The notes under the pieces were generated by a model. The model did not search any database, had not been told where the DNA came from, and was given only the letters and a program-made list of their open reading frames with translations. This document shows, piece after piece, positions 39,023 through 53,219 of a stretch of DNA of 64,000 nucleotides. Source of the DNA: Lepturacanthus savala (taxonomy: Eukaryota; Chordata; Actinopteri; Scombriformes; Trichiuridae); contig CM060478.1 in NCBI GenBank assembly GCA_030544235.1, forward strand, positions 20,751,727 through 20,815,726. The letters run 5' to 3'. How positions within the stretch are numbered: the first letter of the stretch is position 1; every line of letters begins with the position of its first letter. The position numbers and the translations under genes were made by a program.

Positions 39023-42000
39023 ACCTTATCTAGAAGAAAAAAAAACATGAAAGTGTCTATTTGCATGATAGGAGACCTTCTGGCAAATGGTGTTAAGGAG
39101 ATTAAAGCTAAAGTTATGGTAATTTATTTTCTGCTGCTAAACTGTAGGTGATGCAACACTTTGGAAAAATAAGCGGGTTTCAGACACTGAGGTCATCAAG
39201 GTGCCGCTGCTTTCTGCCTTCACACCAGATGGCCATCTATGTCTCGCCTCTTTCTTCACTTTGCTTCACTCATTTGTATCAGTTTTACCATGGATGGTAG
39301 TCATTACCATACTTGCTGAGAGAGGTATCGCCTGCTGCCAAGGATGGCACCATGAGGCCGTCAAGTCAAATGAATGCAGATGCATTTATGAGATGCAAGC
39401 CTCTGTTTACAGCAATAATTTCTCTCATCGGGGGGGTTATCACCGTGAGCACCCGGTGTATAGATCATCTGTTAAACACATCTCATCTCTCAGTCTCTTC
39501 CCGACCTTTCTCAGCAAAACACTGGCTAATTATTTATACCCAGTTTTGTGGTAATTTACCGCAGCACTTTGCACCGGTTCTCAAATCTCAAAAGGTGTTT
39601 AAAGATGAATGTGTCTGCTGTATTGTTGTCCATTTGCGCATGTTTATGCTTGTCAGTGGGTTCCACCTGAAGAAGACACGTTGTGCCGGGATGATTTATG
39701 CATGCAATGTGACTGTGAATCAAACTGTGAGGTGAATTACAGCAGTGGAGAGAAAATGACACAGAGGGAGAGAGAGATAGAGGGACGAAGTGAGGGGGAA
39801 GGAGACAGAGAGAGACTGAAGAGAGAAACGAAGGCTCTGAGCCTCTGGGCTGGGTAATTGTAATAGTGTCAAATGAATAAGGTCATTATTGTTAATGTCT
39901 TTCAGGGCATTACCGTCTATTTGTTATGTCCTTTATACACACAAGCAATGGCTGGATTATGACATGAAGGCTAAAGTATAATTTGCATCACTTGAATTTA
40001 TAACAAACAGACAGCCCTTCCTATTTTTATTGTCTTTTATATTTTACACTGATGACTTTGCATGGAATAATGAAGCCATTCTTGCTCATGGATTACCTCG
40101 AGTGTATATGCTACAAGGAAGGAAGAGGAGAACGTCTGGATATTTTGGCAGAATCTGTTTGTTTTATTAAATTTGGTCCAATAACTCATACTAATAAAGC
40201 ACAGAGGCATCAAATATATCTTCCCAACAGCATGTACAAATCCCAACAGGCTAATATCAAGTGCAGCAAAGATTTGATAAATATTGACAGGCTGCTTATG
40301 TGTTAGTGCCGCTGACTGCTGTCACATAGACCTATGTGCTGCTAATGGTCCTGGACCTTGTTGGGTTCCCCCAGGCCGTGGACAGTCCCATTTGTCTACT
40401 TGATGTGGCTGGCAGTCTGTCTACACAGCAGGTCCTCTCAGGCCCCACTTTTGGCCAGTGACCCACACTGATGAAAAACCAGGCCGTCTGTTAGCTTTCT
40501 CACGCCAGCCTTATTGGCAACCCACTGACACCCACAAATACACACTCATGGGCACATTTAGACTATACCCATACAGTACAGTACACATGCAGACACTTAC
40601 ATGCAAGTACAATCATTGGTGCATGCTTGTGAACGTGGTTCACATGAATGAAAGTGCACGCATGCACACACACATGCAGAGTTGCCATCTTAACATGTCT
40701 CAGCTGGCACTGAAACGCTGTACTAACACCATGACTTCTGCCATATGGTCAGTGACATACTGCTCTTCATTAGGGCTCAAAGCAACAGCCTTCAGGGGCT
40801 AAGCTGTAACTCAAAAACGAAAAAAAAGAGCCTCTGCTCAAAATGGCCTAAATTACCTAGAGGACATCCGTGTGATGTTTAGTCTCAAAACAAACAAAGC
40901 CTTCAAATAAGTAGACAGATTGATCTGCTATTAAACAGCAGCTAGTGTTCTCCAAATTTAAGGAATTTCCATATTGGCAGAAGATGAAAAGGATTATACT
41001 CAGATAGAAAGGGCTGTTGGTGAATAATGATGAGTAATAGTACATTTCTGCAATAGAAAAATCCTTTAAAATACATTTTAGAAAGACATTTAATGGTATA
41101 TACAGAAAGCAGGGAGAATGACATAATGCGATCCATTTATTATCCTTTCAAGGAGAAGTATATTAAGTTCAATTTCATAGGTTAGTGAATCGCAATGTTA
41201 TGTTGGGACAATGTCAGGAGTCGTTTTTTGACAGAATAAATGAGTGTATCAAAGCACCATCATTTTTTATAGTATTTAAATGGAAAGTATTAATATACAC
41301 AGACACCTTTTTTTCTACAGCAACTGTCTGATAGGAGCGAGGGGTGAGTGTGTCACGGTGCAGATGCATCACACTTGTTGAATATAAAGTTGAATACTGG
41401 ACCGGGATCAGTTCCCAAACCATTTGCAATGTCACAAATCATGCTTGTAGGCCCACTTCTTAAAATTGGATTTTATATAAGCACAGAGGAACTTTCCACT
41501 TTAAGCAGATGAATGTAAAAACAACTTTCCAGTGTCAAACCCAAACCCAGTGTGATGTGTGTGGGCACACGCAGTACACCGCACGTTAAGCAATAGGAAC
41601 AAGAATAATAACATTTTGGCGAAGAGGAGGACTTTAATAATGTAATGCATCATTTTGCCATAAGGAAACATGCAGACTAGTTTCCACTGTGGACACCATC
41701 AGATTGCTTTGACAGAAACTATTACTCATGCTTCAATAGCATGTTCACAATTACAGATGCCCTGTGGTTATAAAAGACTGTCATTTAAAATTCCACCTGT
41801 ATAACCTGCTGATTTCTAATCAAGTTAACCAAGGACTGTCAGGCCGGGACACAGGGGCAGAGAACTGAGGGATTGTTGAATTAATAGGTGAAGACCAGAA
41901 ACCTCTCAACAGAGTAACACATGAAAGTCTAAGAAATTACTGAGAAGCAGGGAGAGAAAAAAACACTCCAAGGGGAGGGAAGATATTAGTCAATACAGCA

Positions 42001-45000
42001 AAGATAATAAGGCCAAAACAAAATGCTCTGGGAGGAGGAATTCCTGACCTGATAAAGAATTAACAAAAATAAAATGGCTTACACCGCAAAGCAGAGGATT
42101 TACTGTAAGGTAAGCTATGAAACTTTTATCACAAAATCAGAATCACTCACTAAGAGGAAAACAAACAACTATGAACAAAGACTATGAAATGAGAATCTGT
42201 GTGCACAGCAGATAATACAAATTACAAACAAAATTCACTCTTCAAATCAAATCAAACTGAACAGAACCTGTGACTGAGAACTAACACTAAGTTATACGAG
42301 TTACAAAAAAAAAGAAAATTATGTTCAGTAATCTCTATGTCTCTGGGCTCTGGTAAACTGACCAACGCACAAAGACAGTCTGGCACAAGAAAAGGGGAAC
42401 ACAGACTATTTGAGCACATGGAGTGTAATGAGGAACAGGTGGAGACAATCGGTGATCAGTGCAGACGCACAGGTGACACACGAGGAAGGGAAAATGCTCT
42501 GAAGTGAAAGAAGAGTTTGTGTTTTCAAAATAAAACAGGCAAGACAAGACAAACTTCCCCACAATGTGACAGGTTGTTAACAAGACTGTAACTGGCTTCA
42601 GTTAAACTTCAATATCATCAGACTTTTCAAGATCTTTTCAATGGATCACAGTACTCACATGTTGCTGATAAAATTATTATTATTATTATTATGAATAGTG
42701 TTGTTATAATAAAACAGTATTTTCTTTCTTGAATTTGATTCAAATCTAAAGCTGGGCAGTCTGGACAAAAAATATGAAAGAAATGTGTATGATTCATGAG
42801 ATCAGTTGCAGAAACATGGGTTAATGGTGGACAGTGATGGTGGAGGGGCAAGAATATATTTATTTGTTGAATGTCCTTTTGTCTATATGTTGTCTATATG
42901 ATACATTACGATGTTGTTGCACAGTCATATTTATTTCTGCATGTATGCTATTGGGATCGCGTTAATGAATTAAACTTAAAAATAAATAAAATTGGTTATG
43001 AAAAATTGCTGTAATCTGTATTAAAAATTGTAATTGTAATTGTAAAAAAAAAAAGTGTAATATATATAGATTTAAGTTATGCATTACAGCTATAGACTCA
43101 CAGCACCTGCTGCTTTAACTAGGAAGAGTATCTGGTTTCAGCACAGATAGAGCAGAAATGTCTGCAATCTAATTCATCTGCTCCTGCTGTATGTTTTGTT
43201 TTGTTTTTTTTGTTTTTTTTTGCCATCAGCCATATATTTGCAGAGCGCTGTCTAGCTGATGTTAATTAACCAGCAGGAGGGACAGACTAAACAAGGGGAA
43301 TCTGTAGACAGTTCAGTCAACGTCCACATATTCACCTCTCCTCACTACAGATGCCTCATGAATAAACAAAAAGAGCTCAGATTAGGCCTCCACGATTCTA
43401 TTACACTGAGAACCACACATTTTTTATTTTGACTCAGAAGTTCAACCCAGCTACTGGTAAAAGACAAACTGCTCTTCTGTAAACAGCTCATTTGCAACTA
43501 GTGTACATGAAGCGCTAAATATAAAACGCACAACAAATGTATTTTTCCAGTTACGAAGGGAGGCTGCTTAAACAATGTTTGATCCTGTATTATGAAACTA
43601 TGTTAATTAATGCTAGCTGTAGATCAATTTTTCCAAAAGCCATTCTTACTCTCACTCAACAATGTATTCTTTATAATAAAAGACTCACATTTTTGTAATT
43701 GGTGTGAAGTGTGAAAGGCATGACATTTATAAACATTAATGAGACATTAATAAGGAGATATCAATACTGATGTTTCCCATAAATAGTGAAGTGTGAGACA
43801 AACTATAAATTGGCTATTTAAGTAATAAGAAAATAACTGTATAATTGTAATCTGTATGAATTTGATATAACATATTATAAACCTCATTAATCCTTTTCAG
43901 GTAAGCCTGTCAATAAATGTAAAAAGGTAAGAAGTTCTCCAATTTAAATTAAGAGGTTACTACAACAGTCAGTTCACTCAGTCTAGAAATAGCAGTGATT
44001 GCATGTTTTTAATGTGAAGTAAGTTTTAATGTATTTATCTGTTCAAGCAGCACATGCATGCATACCCACTCACGCACTTAAAATGATGAGCCAATTTTCA
44101 CCGCTGTCTGATAGGTTTCTATGTCTAGGGGATTAGGAGCATTAATGGGGCTGACGCATTCTACCAGCAATGTTGAGTACCAGTACAAGTGTCTGAATAG
44201 ACTATATGATGAGGTGTCAATATGAATACAAAGCTGGGGAGACAGGTGTGGAAGGGACCAGTTTCCAGTAATATAAGACAATTTAAACATATGGGAGGTA
44301 GAGGAAAGTAGGAAATAGGCAGGAGTGACCTATGGGACGATCTTACTTCCTATCTGCCCTGCAACCTTGCACAGATAACAAGACTAGGGACCATCCATAT
44401 TATTTCAGCAGTAGGAACAAACCCCACTGTAGGCAGAGATAAAAAAAAGCTATAAAATTGTGATTCAAACTATTATGGTTGTCACTGCTTTGTTGTTCTG
44501 TTAGCCGAATGCCAGGCCAATCATTTCAAATCAACACCACTCTTACCATGTTTTGGTAACTATTAATAATTCAAGATCATTGTAATTATGAATAACAAAA
44601 ACATTCTGTGGTCAACTACAGAATTATTGTATTCCATTCACTGCACTGGCTATGGATTGTACATTTGTTATATATTAATGATTGTAATGATCATTTGGTG
44701 CATAATTATATAAGTACTGCTAATAAAGGAGTGTTTGAATTGTATACATGGACAAAAAAATGCAAGGTATTTTTCCTTTATTGGCCTAATTGATAAATGT
44801 GCAAATTTAGGCTGTAACAGCCGTTCCCATAGAAAGAAAATAAAATAAAGAAGAAAACATTATTGCCTAGAACCATCAAGTCATAGATGGTAATTATGTG
44901 TACATTGGACCTGCCGTGGTGATTAACTATACATTTTTGAATTGTATTTGTGATCAAGTATGGAGATTAAGACCAGCAGTGGGAAGGGAGGAAACTGCAT

Positions 45001-45556
45001 TAAAAAGGTGCGATGAGTGCCAAGGGGTCTCTTAAATTAACTAACAGATTTGTGAGGTGGATCTGCAAACAGAGGCACCAGGAGGCTGCATCTTACAGCA
45101 GAGCATGGACAACTTCTGAAGTGTCCTGTTTGATTAAGCACAACTGTAAATGACTCGACATTACTCCGAGCTTCCCCATCTGATAGGCACTTCTAACTAG
45201 ATTTCTTTGGCCAGGATGGCTATACCCTGACTATGAATCTAGGTGTTCTATGAAATGACAGAGCCGTGTCACACTGAGCAATCACACTGTGGTGTTGACA
45301 TTTCGAGAAATCCCTACTGTGTGAGCCCAAGTGAAAAATGATCTTCAGCTCAATAACATTCTATAATGAATAGGCTTGGTGGACACACATAGACCCAACA
45401 CTGGGCTATCATTCTAAGGACAGAAATTTTACTGGTTTGTACAAGGTCTCGTACCCATCAATCACTATTACAGGGAAAGAAGAATTGGTGTTACCTGATG
45501 GAACTGAGTGGCAGACAGCTGGATTAAAGTTGAGCATCATTGAAACACAACAAGAT
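39023..45556. other. Gene-free DNA
   Basis: 6.5 kb with no supported gene, RNA or complete mobile element. It contains a GA-rich low-complexity stretch (39748-39835, AGAGGGAGAGAGAGAT-like), an (ATT)n run (42674-42692) and A/T runs near 43048 and 43200. Two overlapping frames at 39201-39735 show no domain. Several stretches are of ordinary base composition and could be introns or intergenic. Confidence 0.55.
39748..39835. repeat. GA-rich low-complexity tract
   Basis: Nearly pure purine sequence dominated by GAGA, AGGGA and GAAG steps. It is imperfect, so not a true microsatellite. Confidence 0.75.
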
Positions 45557-45816
45557 TTCAATTCAATTCATTTTTTTGTAAAGCCCAAAATAAAACATCA
45601 CAGATTCGCCCCAATGGGCTTTACAGTTTGTACAACACAACATCCCTTGTCCTTAGAACAGAGGGTTACCAATCCTGGTCCAGAAGGGTGTGTTAGTCAG
45701 GTGTGTTACTGATTGGTTGGAACAAAAACCTGCACCCACACTGGCCCTTCTGGACGAGGATTGGTGAACCCTGCCCTGGACCCTCACATCATACAGGAAA
45801 AAGCTCAAGAACCTCC
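45557..45816 (+). repeat. Dispersed fish repeat interrupted by a MITE
   Basis: The parts 45557-45658 (TTCAATTCAATTCATTTTTT, then GTAAAGCCCAAAA, CCAATGGGCTTTACAGTTTG, and CATCCCTTGTCCTTAGA) and 45779-45816 (GACCCTCACATCATACAGGA, then AAAAGCTCAAGAACC) together match a common teleost repeat. In that repeat, 'gtccttaga' is directly followed by 'ccctcacatc'. The intervening 120 bp is a separate insertion. Confidence 0.65.
45659..45778. mobile_element. Short hAT-type MITE, copy 1 (nested)
   Basis: The terminal inverted repeats CAGAGGGTTACCAATCCTGG, then TCC, and the complement of GGACGAGGATTGGTGAACCC, then TG, bracket a centre with TTGGTTGGAACAAAAACCTG. The same centre and ends occur at 56323-56468. 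It splits an older repeat. An 8-bp duplication is not readable here, perhaps because the flanks have mutated. Confidence 0.72.
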
Positions 45817-48417
45817 TCAGCTAATGGAGCACCAAAATGTTAACAGTGGTCAGCAAGGCTGTGCTGCACTGCGTGTGTGTCAACACTTGATTTGTGTAGC
45901 ACTAACCTGCCTCGCTGGCGGCTCCCTGTCACAGATGTATCTGTTATAATTTATTACCTTTGTATGTATTTTGAGCTGTGAAATAAAATTTCTGCATTAT
46001 ACTATAATGGAGTTTTCACATAAATTGTGACTCTAGTTCCAATATATGAAGACCTCTCCCTCCAATATATAAAGACCTCTCCTGTTATCAAGCAGCCTTG
46101 TTGGAAACTCAAATGAAGGACATGGAAGTACATGAAACATGAAATCAGACATGAAATCAGTGTGAAAGGACACACTGATTTTCTCTCTCTTTTTTTTTTT
46201 TAACCTTAAGGGGCTGGAGCGTGACGTGGGTGTCACAATGCTCAGTTTGTTCAACTATCCAAACAATCCAAACAAACAAGTAAATGTACCAGACTGTTGT
46301 AAACAAACCAACAAATGGTTCCTGACCAAGATAGTGAAATCTATACAGACCTTGTGCTCTAAAAGTATTTTATATGGTATCCCCTGTATGGGTCCCTACA
46401 GGCAATTACCTTTTATTTACCCAGGCATCCAAACAACTTGCTAACATAATGCAATATTAAATAATATGATGTGATATAAATGCAATAGGACATAATGTGA
46501 AAGGTATTCTAAGTGAGTGCTATCTTGACCATTAAAGAGAAAACATTTCTTTAATTCAATTGAAAAACATAAAACATACAACAACCATTATATATTATAT
46601 TATAGGTAAGTGCTGCTAAGATTTGTTTTGGTCAATTATTTTAAATAGTGTGCAAAGTATTGACAAGTTGTCTCTGTTATTGTTGTACCATCATTAAGTG
46701 AAGGTGTTTTAGCTATGTTGTAGCAGTCATTGCCAAAACCTCCAATTAGTTCTCCCAAGCAGTGCAGAGACTAAAGGCGACTGAGATCTGGACTTTTTTA
46801 ACCAGCAGTGTAAAGATAACTATGCTTTCACTTAAAACTAATTTGTTTGTATACTTTACACACTTGGATGTCAATTTAATGATGCTTGACAGCAACATAA
46901 GTGCAACTAATGATGATTATAATTGTTTAATAATCCGCTGCATATTCTGTTGATTGAATCGTTCACTCTATGAAATCTTAGTAAATGGTAAAAATCGTCA
47001 AAGGTCAAAGGTAATAGTTTCAAAAGTCCTGTTTTGTCCATATCTCAAATATATTCAGTTTGACGTGATATCTAACAGAAAGGTGACATGTCCAAGAATT
47101 AATTAATAATCAACCATTAAAATACTTTCTAATTACTCTTCTATTCGTCAACTAATCATTTAACTCTAAAAGTACATTATTGCATTATATCCAATCTAAT
47201 AAAGCTAATAGCTGCTACAACCTCAGGGTTTTATTTCAGGTGATCAACTCAGTGATTAGTGAGCAGTTTCTTCACTGTTTCTTAAATAAAATAGATAAAA
47301 TCTGTCTTTGTATTAATGAACCTTACACCAGTATGCCTCACAAATCCCTGTTATGTTTAGAGGAGTTAAACTCCTACTTAAATTCTTCCACCTGTCAATT
47401 AGAGAACAGGCAATCATGCTTCAACATATCCCCTATATTTTCGGTTAAGAGATGAATCAAGAAAAGTCGACTCCAAAATGCACCAAACCTTAATCATCCA
47501 AATTTGCTCTTTCCTAGGTGAGCTGAATGATGAATCCCACTTGATCGTAAATTGGGGCAGTGTGGCTGAATGTTTGTAAGAAGATATTCAGCAGTCATGA
47601 AATTGACAGACTGTTAAATAAACTTCAGGTGTGTTTATTTTTTAGTCACCTGCTCTTTTACTGTTTCAAAACTTCAATGAAAAGATGAATAAAAAATACA
47701 ATAAACTTAAATAAGTAAAGTAAAATGCTGATTTTTCCAGAGTATCAGTAGGTGTTAGAGGAAAACCAAACCATTGCCCAGTAAAGGGAAAATATTAGTG
47801 ATGCTGTGGATGCTGTTTAAAGGGTGATGGCAAACAAAATTAAAAGAAAATGGCATTTGCAGACCCATCAACTGCTGAAGGTTTCCATGTTCATATTGTA
47901 CATATTCTTTATGAATGTAAAAAAGAACAACATGCAGGTTTTTTATAGTGTTAATAGAGATCAATGGACCAATTATTTATTTAGTCCACAAACCTAATAA
48001 TCAAATCATTATGATAACTTCAAAGCTTAATAATCTAATCTTGATTATAGTGAAATTTCTATGTATTCCTTATGTATCTCAAATTTAACTTTTCCTTGTG
48101 TTGGACAAACTAGTTGTGGACTATGAAAACTAGATTCTTTTTTCCCCACTCTTGGTATTCTAGTTCCTGACCATTTGAACAATGATATCTTTCCTAAGAG
48201 AAAGCAAAAGTAAGAAAACTTTGGTGAATCCCAGAAATCAATGGGTACTAACAAAATAAGAACAAATTGTGGGTAAGAACAAAAACATGAGGAAATCTGT
48301 GTATATTTATTCTGCATGAGGCCAACCATCCCCTCTAGATTTCTGAAAGCTATAATTCAGACAATCTCATAAATTCTGTGTATTATCTAATGCTCATTGT
48401 CTATTGGCTCTTCCCTG
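45817..48417. other. Gene-free DNA
   Basis: No supported gene. It contains a small tandem duplication at 46039-46084 and a T-run at 46189-46201. Frames of up to about 90 codons have no domain. Confidence 0.55.
46039..46084. repeat. 23-bp unit in two tandem copies
   Basis: CCAATATATGAAGACCTCTC, then CCT, is followed immediately by CCAATATATAAAGACCTCTC, then CTG. The copies are nearly identical. Confidence 0.92.
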
Positions 48418-48775
48418 TACAGTTTTAAAAATGCAATAGTTCCACCTCTCCTGGAGAAACCTATACTTTCAAACTCAACTTTTTAATCAAAAATTTTGGA
48501 AAACTCTGTTGGCTCGCAATTTATGAATAAATGATTTTGTTCAAAAAATACTAGATTCAGGATTCCGGGCCGAACATTGCTACCTCTGGGACTTGGCTCA
48601 GATTGTCTACAATAAAATCAGCAATAGGTTATTTTTGTTCCTGTTTTAAATTATTGTTTTGCTATTTTACCCTGAGCAACCCATGTTTACTAATTTATAT
48701 TTTCTGTGTAGTTCTTTGTAATAATCAGTTTTGAAAAGTGCTACACAAATAAATTTATTGCTATTATTTGCACTT
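48418..48775 (+). mobile_element. LINE (L2-type) fragment with internal deletion
   Basis: The plus strand has FKNAIVPPLLEKP (about 48423-48463), matching the FKxAxVxPLLKKP block that opens the reverse-transcriptase domain of L2-type LINEs. Traces of KILENSVGSQF follow, then ILDSGFRAEHCYLWDLAQ (about 48549-48605), matching the usual SGFRxxHSTxTAL. After about 48640 the sequence jumps to a typical L2 3' tail (GTAGTTCTTTGTAATAATCA, then GTTTTGAAAAGTGCTACACA and AATAAATTTATT). Palm and thumb regions are therefore deleted. Stops and frameshifts are present. Confidence 0.68.
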
Positions 48776-51740
48776 CTTTATTTCATTCTTTAAGACCACA
48801 ACAACATGTTAAGATTTGGAAAACTGGACCTAACAGTTCAACCAGGAAGTTGGGTCCCATAATATACCCTCCATTCATTAATTTATTACATAATTTAAGT
48901 CACACCTGTTGGCTCCTGCCCATTCATATTTTTTCAACTTCCCCATCTTTTAAAATCACATTTAAAGAGGCAGTTCACCCTTACTTCACACCATCCTATC
49001 AAGAGAGATAAAACAACCACTTCTCATCCTTACCCACATGGCAACCAATCATCAACCAGTTAATCAACTAAATTTGTTGCACCTGTTCTACACCTGCTGC
49101 TGCTTCCGCTGATGATAACATCTGCCTGACAACATCTGGCTAACTCCACCACTTAAGTTTTATATAAGCCAATGTCTACATTAAACAGTGATAAAATGGA
49201 AGGTTATTTTTCATTTTAAAATCTAAATTGCTTGCAATGCCAGGAGGGGATTTTTGACAGGCATACAAAAAGACTATACAGTTTGTAGGTAGCCTCACAA
49301 ATGTCTGCAAGGGTGGTGGTCATCACCCTCCTGCCTACACTAGAGAAAAATCAACGTCCTCCTGAGTGACAAATTGCACATTAAAGTGACCTCTACAGTG
49401 CCAAAAATATGCTGTAGGTGCCCTTTTTTTCATTTTCACCCCTGCCCTTAAAAAGTGCACAGTATACATTTCTCATAAATAACCACATCAGTAGAATGTC
49501 CCCACACTTAACGTTAACAAGAGATTTACAAAGACATGGGATTCATGGACATGAAGTAGATTAATGCCAGTGTTCCTAATGATACTAATTAGGTTCCATG
49601 TAGTGCAGCAGACCCTGCAGTCTGCTACATGTTACAGTCAAGAGCTAAGTTAGTTATATAAAAAACGTACATTTAAGGCACCCAGTGGATCCTCATTGCT
49701 AACTGGCTAATTTTCCTCCTTCTGTTGCTTGTGACCATAAAGAAACAGCAACAAAAAAAAGTTTCATTTTCTTGGGTTGGTACCTACACCTCCGAATGTT
49801 ACCATTAGTTGTTTTTTTTACTTTGGAACACAATTTAAATGCTAATTAAGCTGCAGCGTTTTCACAAGCCTCTCTCTCTCCTCTCTAAAAAGCGCCCAAC
49901 ACCTGTTGGACACACTCATGTGGGAGTGTTCTATTTCAGACACTTTGCTTGCACCATAACCAATTTGGCGCCCTAGGCAAGAGAGTGTACATATACTCAC
50001 AATAAACTGAATAGCTTTGCCTTAGCTATTCTTTTATTTTAATAAAGAAATTGCACATTCAATATACTTATAATTATAGGTGGAGGTGACAGGAGGATTT
50101 GCAAGGGTGGGACTGAGGAATCTCAGCAACATCTGAAGAGAGAAGAAGAGTATGTTACACCAGCCTAATAATAATCACATGATTTCAAGAATAAATTAAA
50201 ATTAAATAATATAAATGCAAAAGCTAAGAAATACATACATGACATAGTCTATACTGTACAGTATCATATACAATGCACTTTTTTTATTCTTTTCTCTCCT
50301 TTTTTTTCTACATTATGCTCTAACATGAATGATGTACAGTGATATAGTTTAACACTATAAACACATTTGCGACAATATGAAATAACACAACCAACAGCGA
50401 GGTTTATGACTTTTATATATAAAGGAAAGGGAGATTAATAGCATTTTCTATGAACTATTACAAGCTTGGAAAACGTGAGTTAACCAGATCTCAAAATGTT
50501 AATAAAAATTGCATTATATCACCTGAATAAATCTATACACATTTACTTGAGGAAGGTAAGTTGGAAGTAATTACATTTTTACATACATACATACAGTTTT
50601 TCAGCTTAGGCCCTTCCATAATAAAAACTGATGGTAAAACTATCAGTTAGTGCTGGCTATTTAGTAGTTCGATAGGCTAATGATGTTATCAATCATCGTT
50701 CTGCAACAGAAAAATAATATAACATCATATTTACTGTAACATTACCTCTTTATTTGTTCCATTTTTCCTCTTCTTCTATTCTTTTTTTCCTCCACTCAGC
50801 ACCAGAGAGTTTGGGACGTTTTGACATGTTTTGTGACAACTATTTTTAGGAATAGTGGGTGTTATATTTTTTGCCCCATTTCTGGAGCCTGGAGAAATAT
50901 TTGTTGGCCAACATCAGCATTTGCATAATGACTTTCTCTGAGGGAAATTCTGATATTCTGACATTTTATTGACCAAATGAAAAACCGATCAATTAGACGA
51001 TAATACTCAATTAAAAGATATTGATTATAATGGTTGCCTGCTGCCCTTTTCCCAATAATCAGTGTGTTATCATGTGTTACCAGAATAGCACTATTTATCT
51101 ATCAGATACATGCTTTTGTAAAATTGAGTAAAAAATCTAACACAAACCAAAGCATTTTATGTATTCCTCTGTGAAGAAATGTAACATTTGAATAGACATC
51201 ATATTATCATATTATTGCACCAGTGTGATTGAATTCGAAAATATTGCCATTTAAGAGAAAGGTGTCTGAACAGCTTCTGTTCTGTATATATATATATATA
51301 ACTGTATATAAGTGTGTACATCTAGGTGTGTGTGTTTCTGCAACATTTCTATCTTTTATGTATGCTTGATGCAAGTCTATATGGGCTTCCACTGTGATTG
51401 GAGGGGTACTGCAGCATTGTAAAACCCTTCATTCCAGTTTTTTTTTACATTTCCACATAAAGAGCTGACAGTCTATTGGACATCATTACAGTTGTGCTTT
51501 CAGTGCCTTCTGGCACGGAAATGAATTCCTGTTTTTGAGACACAGCTATGTGAAGGTAAACAGAACCTGTTGCTTCTTAATGCTCAGCAAAGGAAAGAAA
51601 CACACCGATCACACACAGAAACACACATATATGCCCTGAAAAACAGACTGATTTGGTATCTGTAGTTAATCAGACGCATATATGTATGTATGTATGCATG
51701 ATTTTTCAAGAAAATGCTAATTCTCTTTTTCCCTCCTTCA

Positions 51741-51743
<3 letters not shown>
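48776..51743. other. Gene-free DNA
   Basis: No supported gene. There is a short TACA repeat (50581-50596) and a TA run (51286-51300). Near 49965 the words TTTGGCGCCCTAGGCAAGAG resemble an end-proximal motif of some fish hAT elements, but no matching partner was found. Confidence 0.5.
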
Positions 51744-51782
<39 letters not shown>

Positions 51783-51797
51783 ACACACACACACACA
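51744..51797. repeat. Compound (TC)n(CA)n microsatellite
   Basis: About 18 TC units followed by about nine CA units with no spacer. Confidence 0.95.
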
Positions 51798-53219
51798 TTG
51801 ATTGTGTGTGGTGCGTTTGAGGGTGAGAGGAGCTGGCGGATGGGGAGCAGGGGCATGCATTTGCAGCCACGCTGCAGTAATGGAATCAAAGACTGATGAG
51901 TGTGCATACCAGGCTATTTACTCTGGCTGGCTCCAAAACAAAAAAAGCCACTATCTTTCTTCCAGTGGCCCTTCCACCCCGTCTCACAACATATGTCCTT
52001 CTGCTCCCTCCCTTCCCCCTGAATTCTAAATTAATCATTTAGAAATAATTAAATTCAATAAAGCGGAACAGATTAAATAAGAAACAACGATTGGGCGTTA
52101 AGGATGTGAAGCAGTAGCTTCCTCCCCTACTGTTGGGAAGAGCAAATGATGTGCTGCAACAGAGATGGAGAAAGACCGACGAGGATGGAGGGAAAGAGAG
52201 GAAGAAAAGCTCACCAAATTAGAATTAAGGGAAAATACCTAATTTATTGGGATGATATTCACAGAGCAGAGAATGGTATTTGTCACTAAGCAGACGTAGG
52301 CATAGTAACTGATAAGAAGCTTTGAAAGACATTCCCAATGTATAGACTGAGTAAGCATAGTCTGGCAAATGAATAGCAAAGGCACATAGGCTGGCTCTGC
52401 CGTCATTGTGATGATGGATCTAGAGACAGAATTCAACTTTCTAACAGAATGTCAATTCATATTATTTCTGCTAATTTAAAATTTTCTTTGATAATCATAA
52501 TTAAGCTTTGGCAAAGCCTTTTGAACTGCACTGAACTGCTCGGAGGGAATAACTTACAAGAGGGGAGACAGTTACTCGTGTGAAGGAGCAACAAAAAAAA
52601 AAAAAGTATTACAGTGGATAAGAGGAAAAGCGAGAGAATAAAAAGAAGGGGAGTGTGAAAAGCTAGCAGGGAGGCTTGACAACTGGTTAATTATGCATAA
52701 AGGCTGTAGGGTGATGGGTGGTGACGTAGAGGAGCAGAGAATATAGAGGCAGAGGAGAGAGGCTGTAATGAGCAGGAGAGACGCCCCCGTGCTTTACGAC
52801 GCAGCTGGAGGTGCACAGGCAGCAGCAGTACAGGCACAAATGCACAAACACTGACGTGCAATTACAGAGTTGGCAAACAAACACAGATACACACAAGCAT
52901 GCTCGTTCTCTGCAGGAAAAACTCCTCTCAGAACCAAAAATTGATGTTTACAGAAAAACACACCCAAACGTTTTACAGAATGTTTGAAACACCTGTAGGT
53001 TTTGTTCTTAAATCTATTTTGATGGTTTTAATCTTGTGTCCCTCTATTCATTTTTTTTTTATTTATCCTTGTTATATGCAAAATATGTGGGTCAATGACA
53101 AAACTGTCATGTGGTGTAACCCTAAAAACTTGGTACCAGATAGTTTAACTCTCTTAAAAAGGTTTTCAAAAATTAAAAATATGCACTATCAACAGGTTTT
53201 ATATTCTGGGTGGATTATA
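51798..53219. other. Gene-free DNA
   Basis: No supported gene. The stretch 52025-52105 is rich in TAAT words (AATTAATCATTTAGAAATAATTAAATT), which fits AT-rich DNA or a homeodomain-binding region. It has an A13 run near 52591. Confidence 0.5.

Noticed and set aside
49965..49985. hAT end motif GGCGCCCTAGGCAAG
   Set aside because: No inverted partner or 8-bp duplication could be found, and the motif is short.
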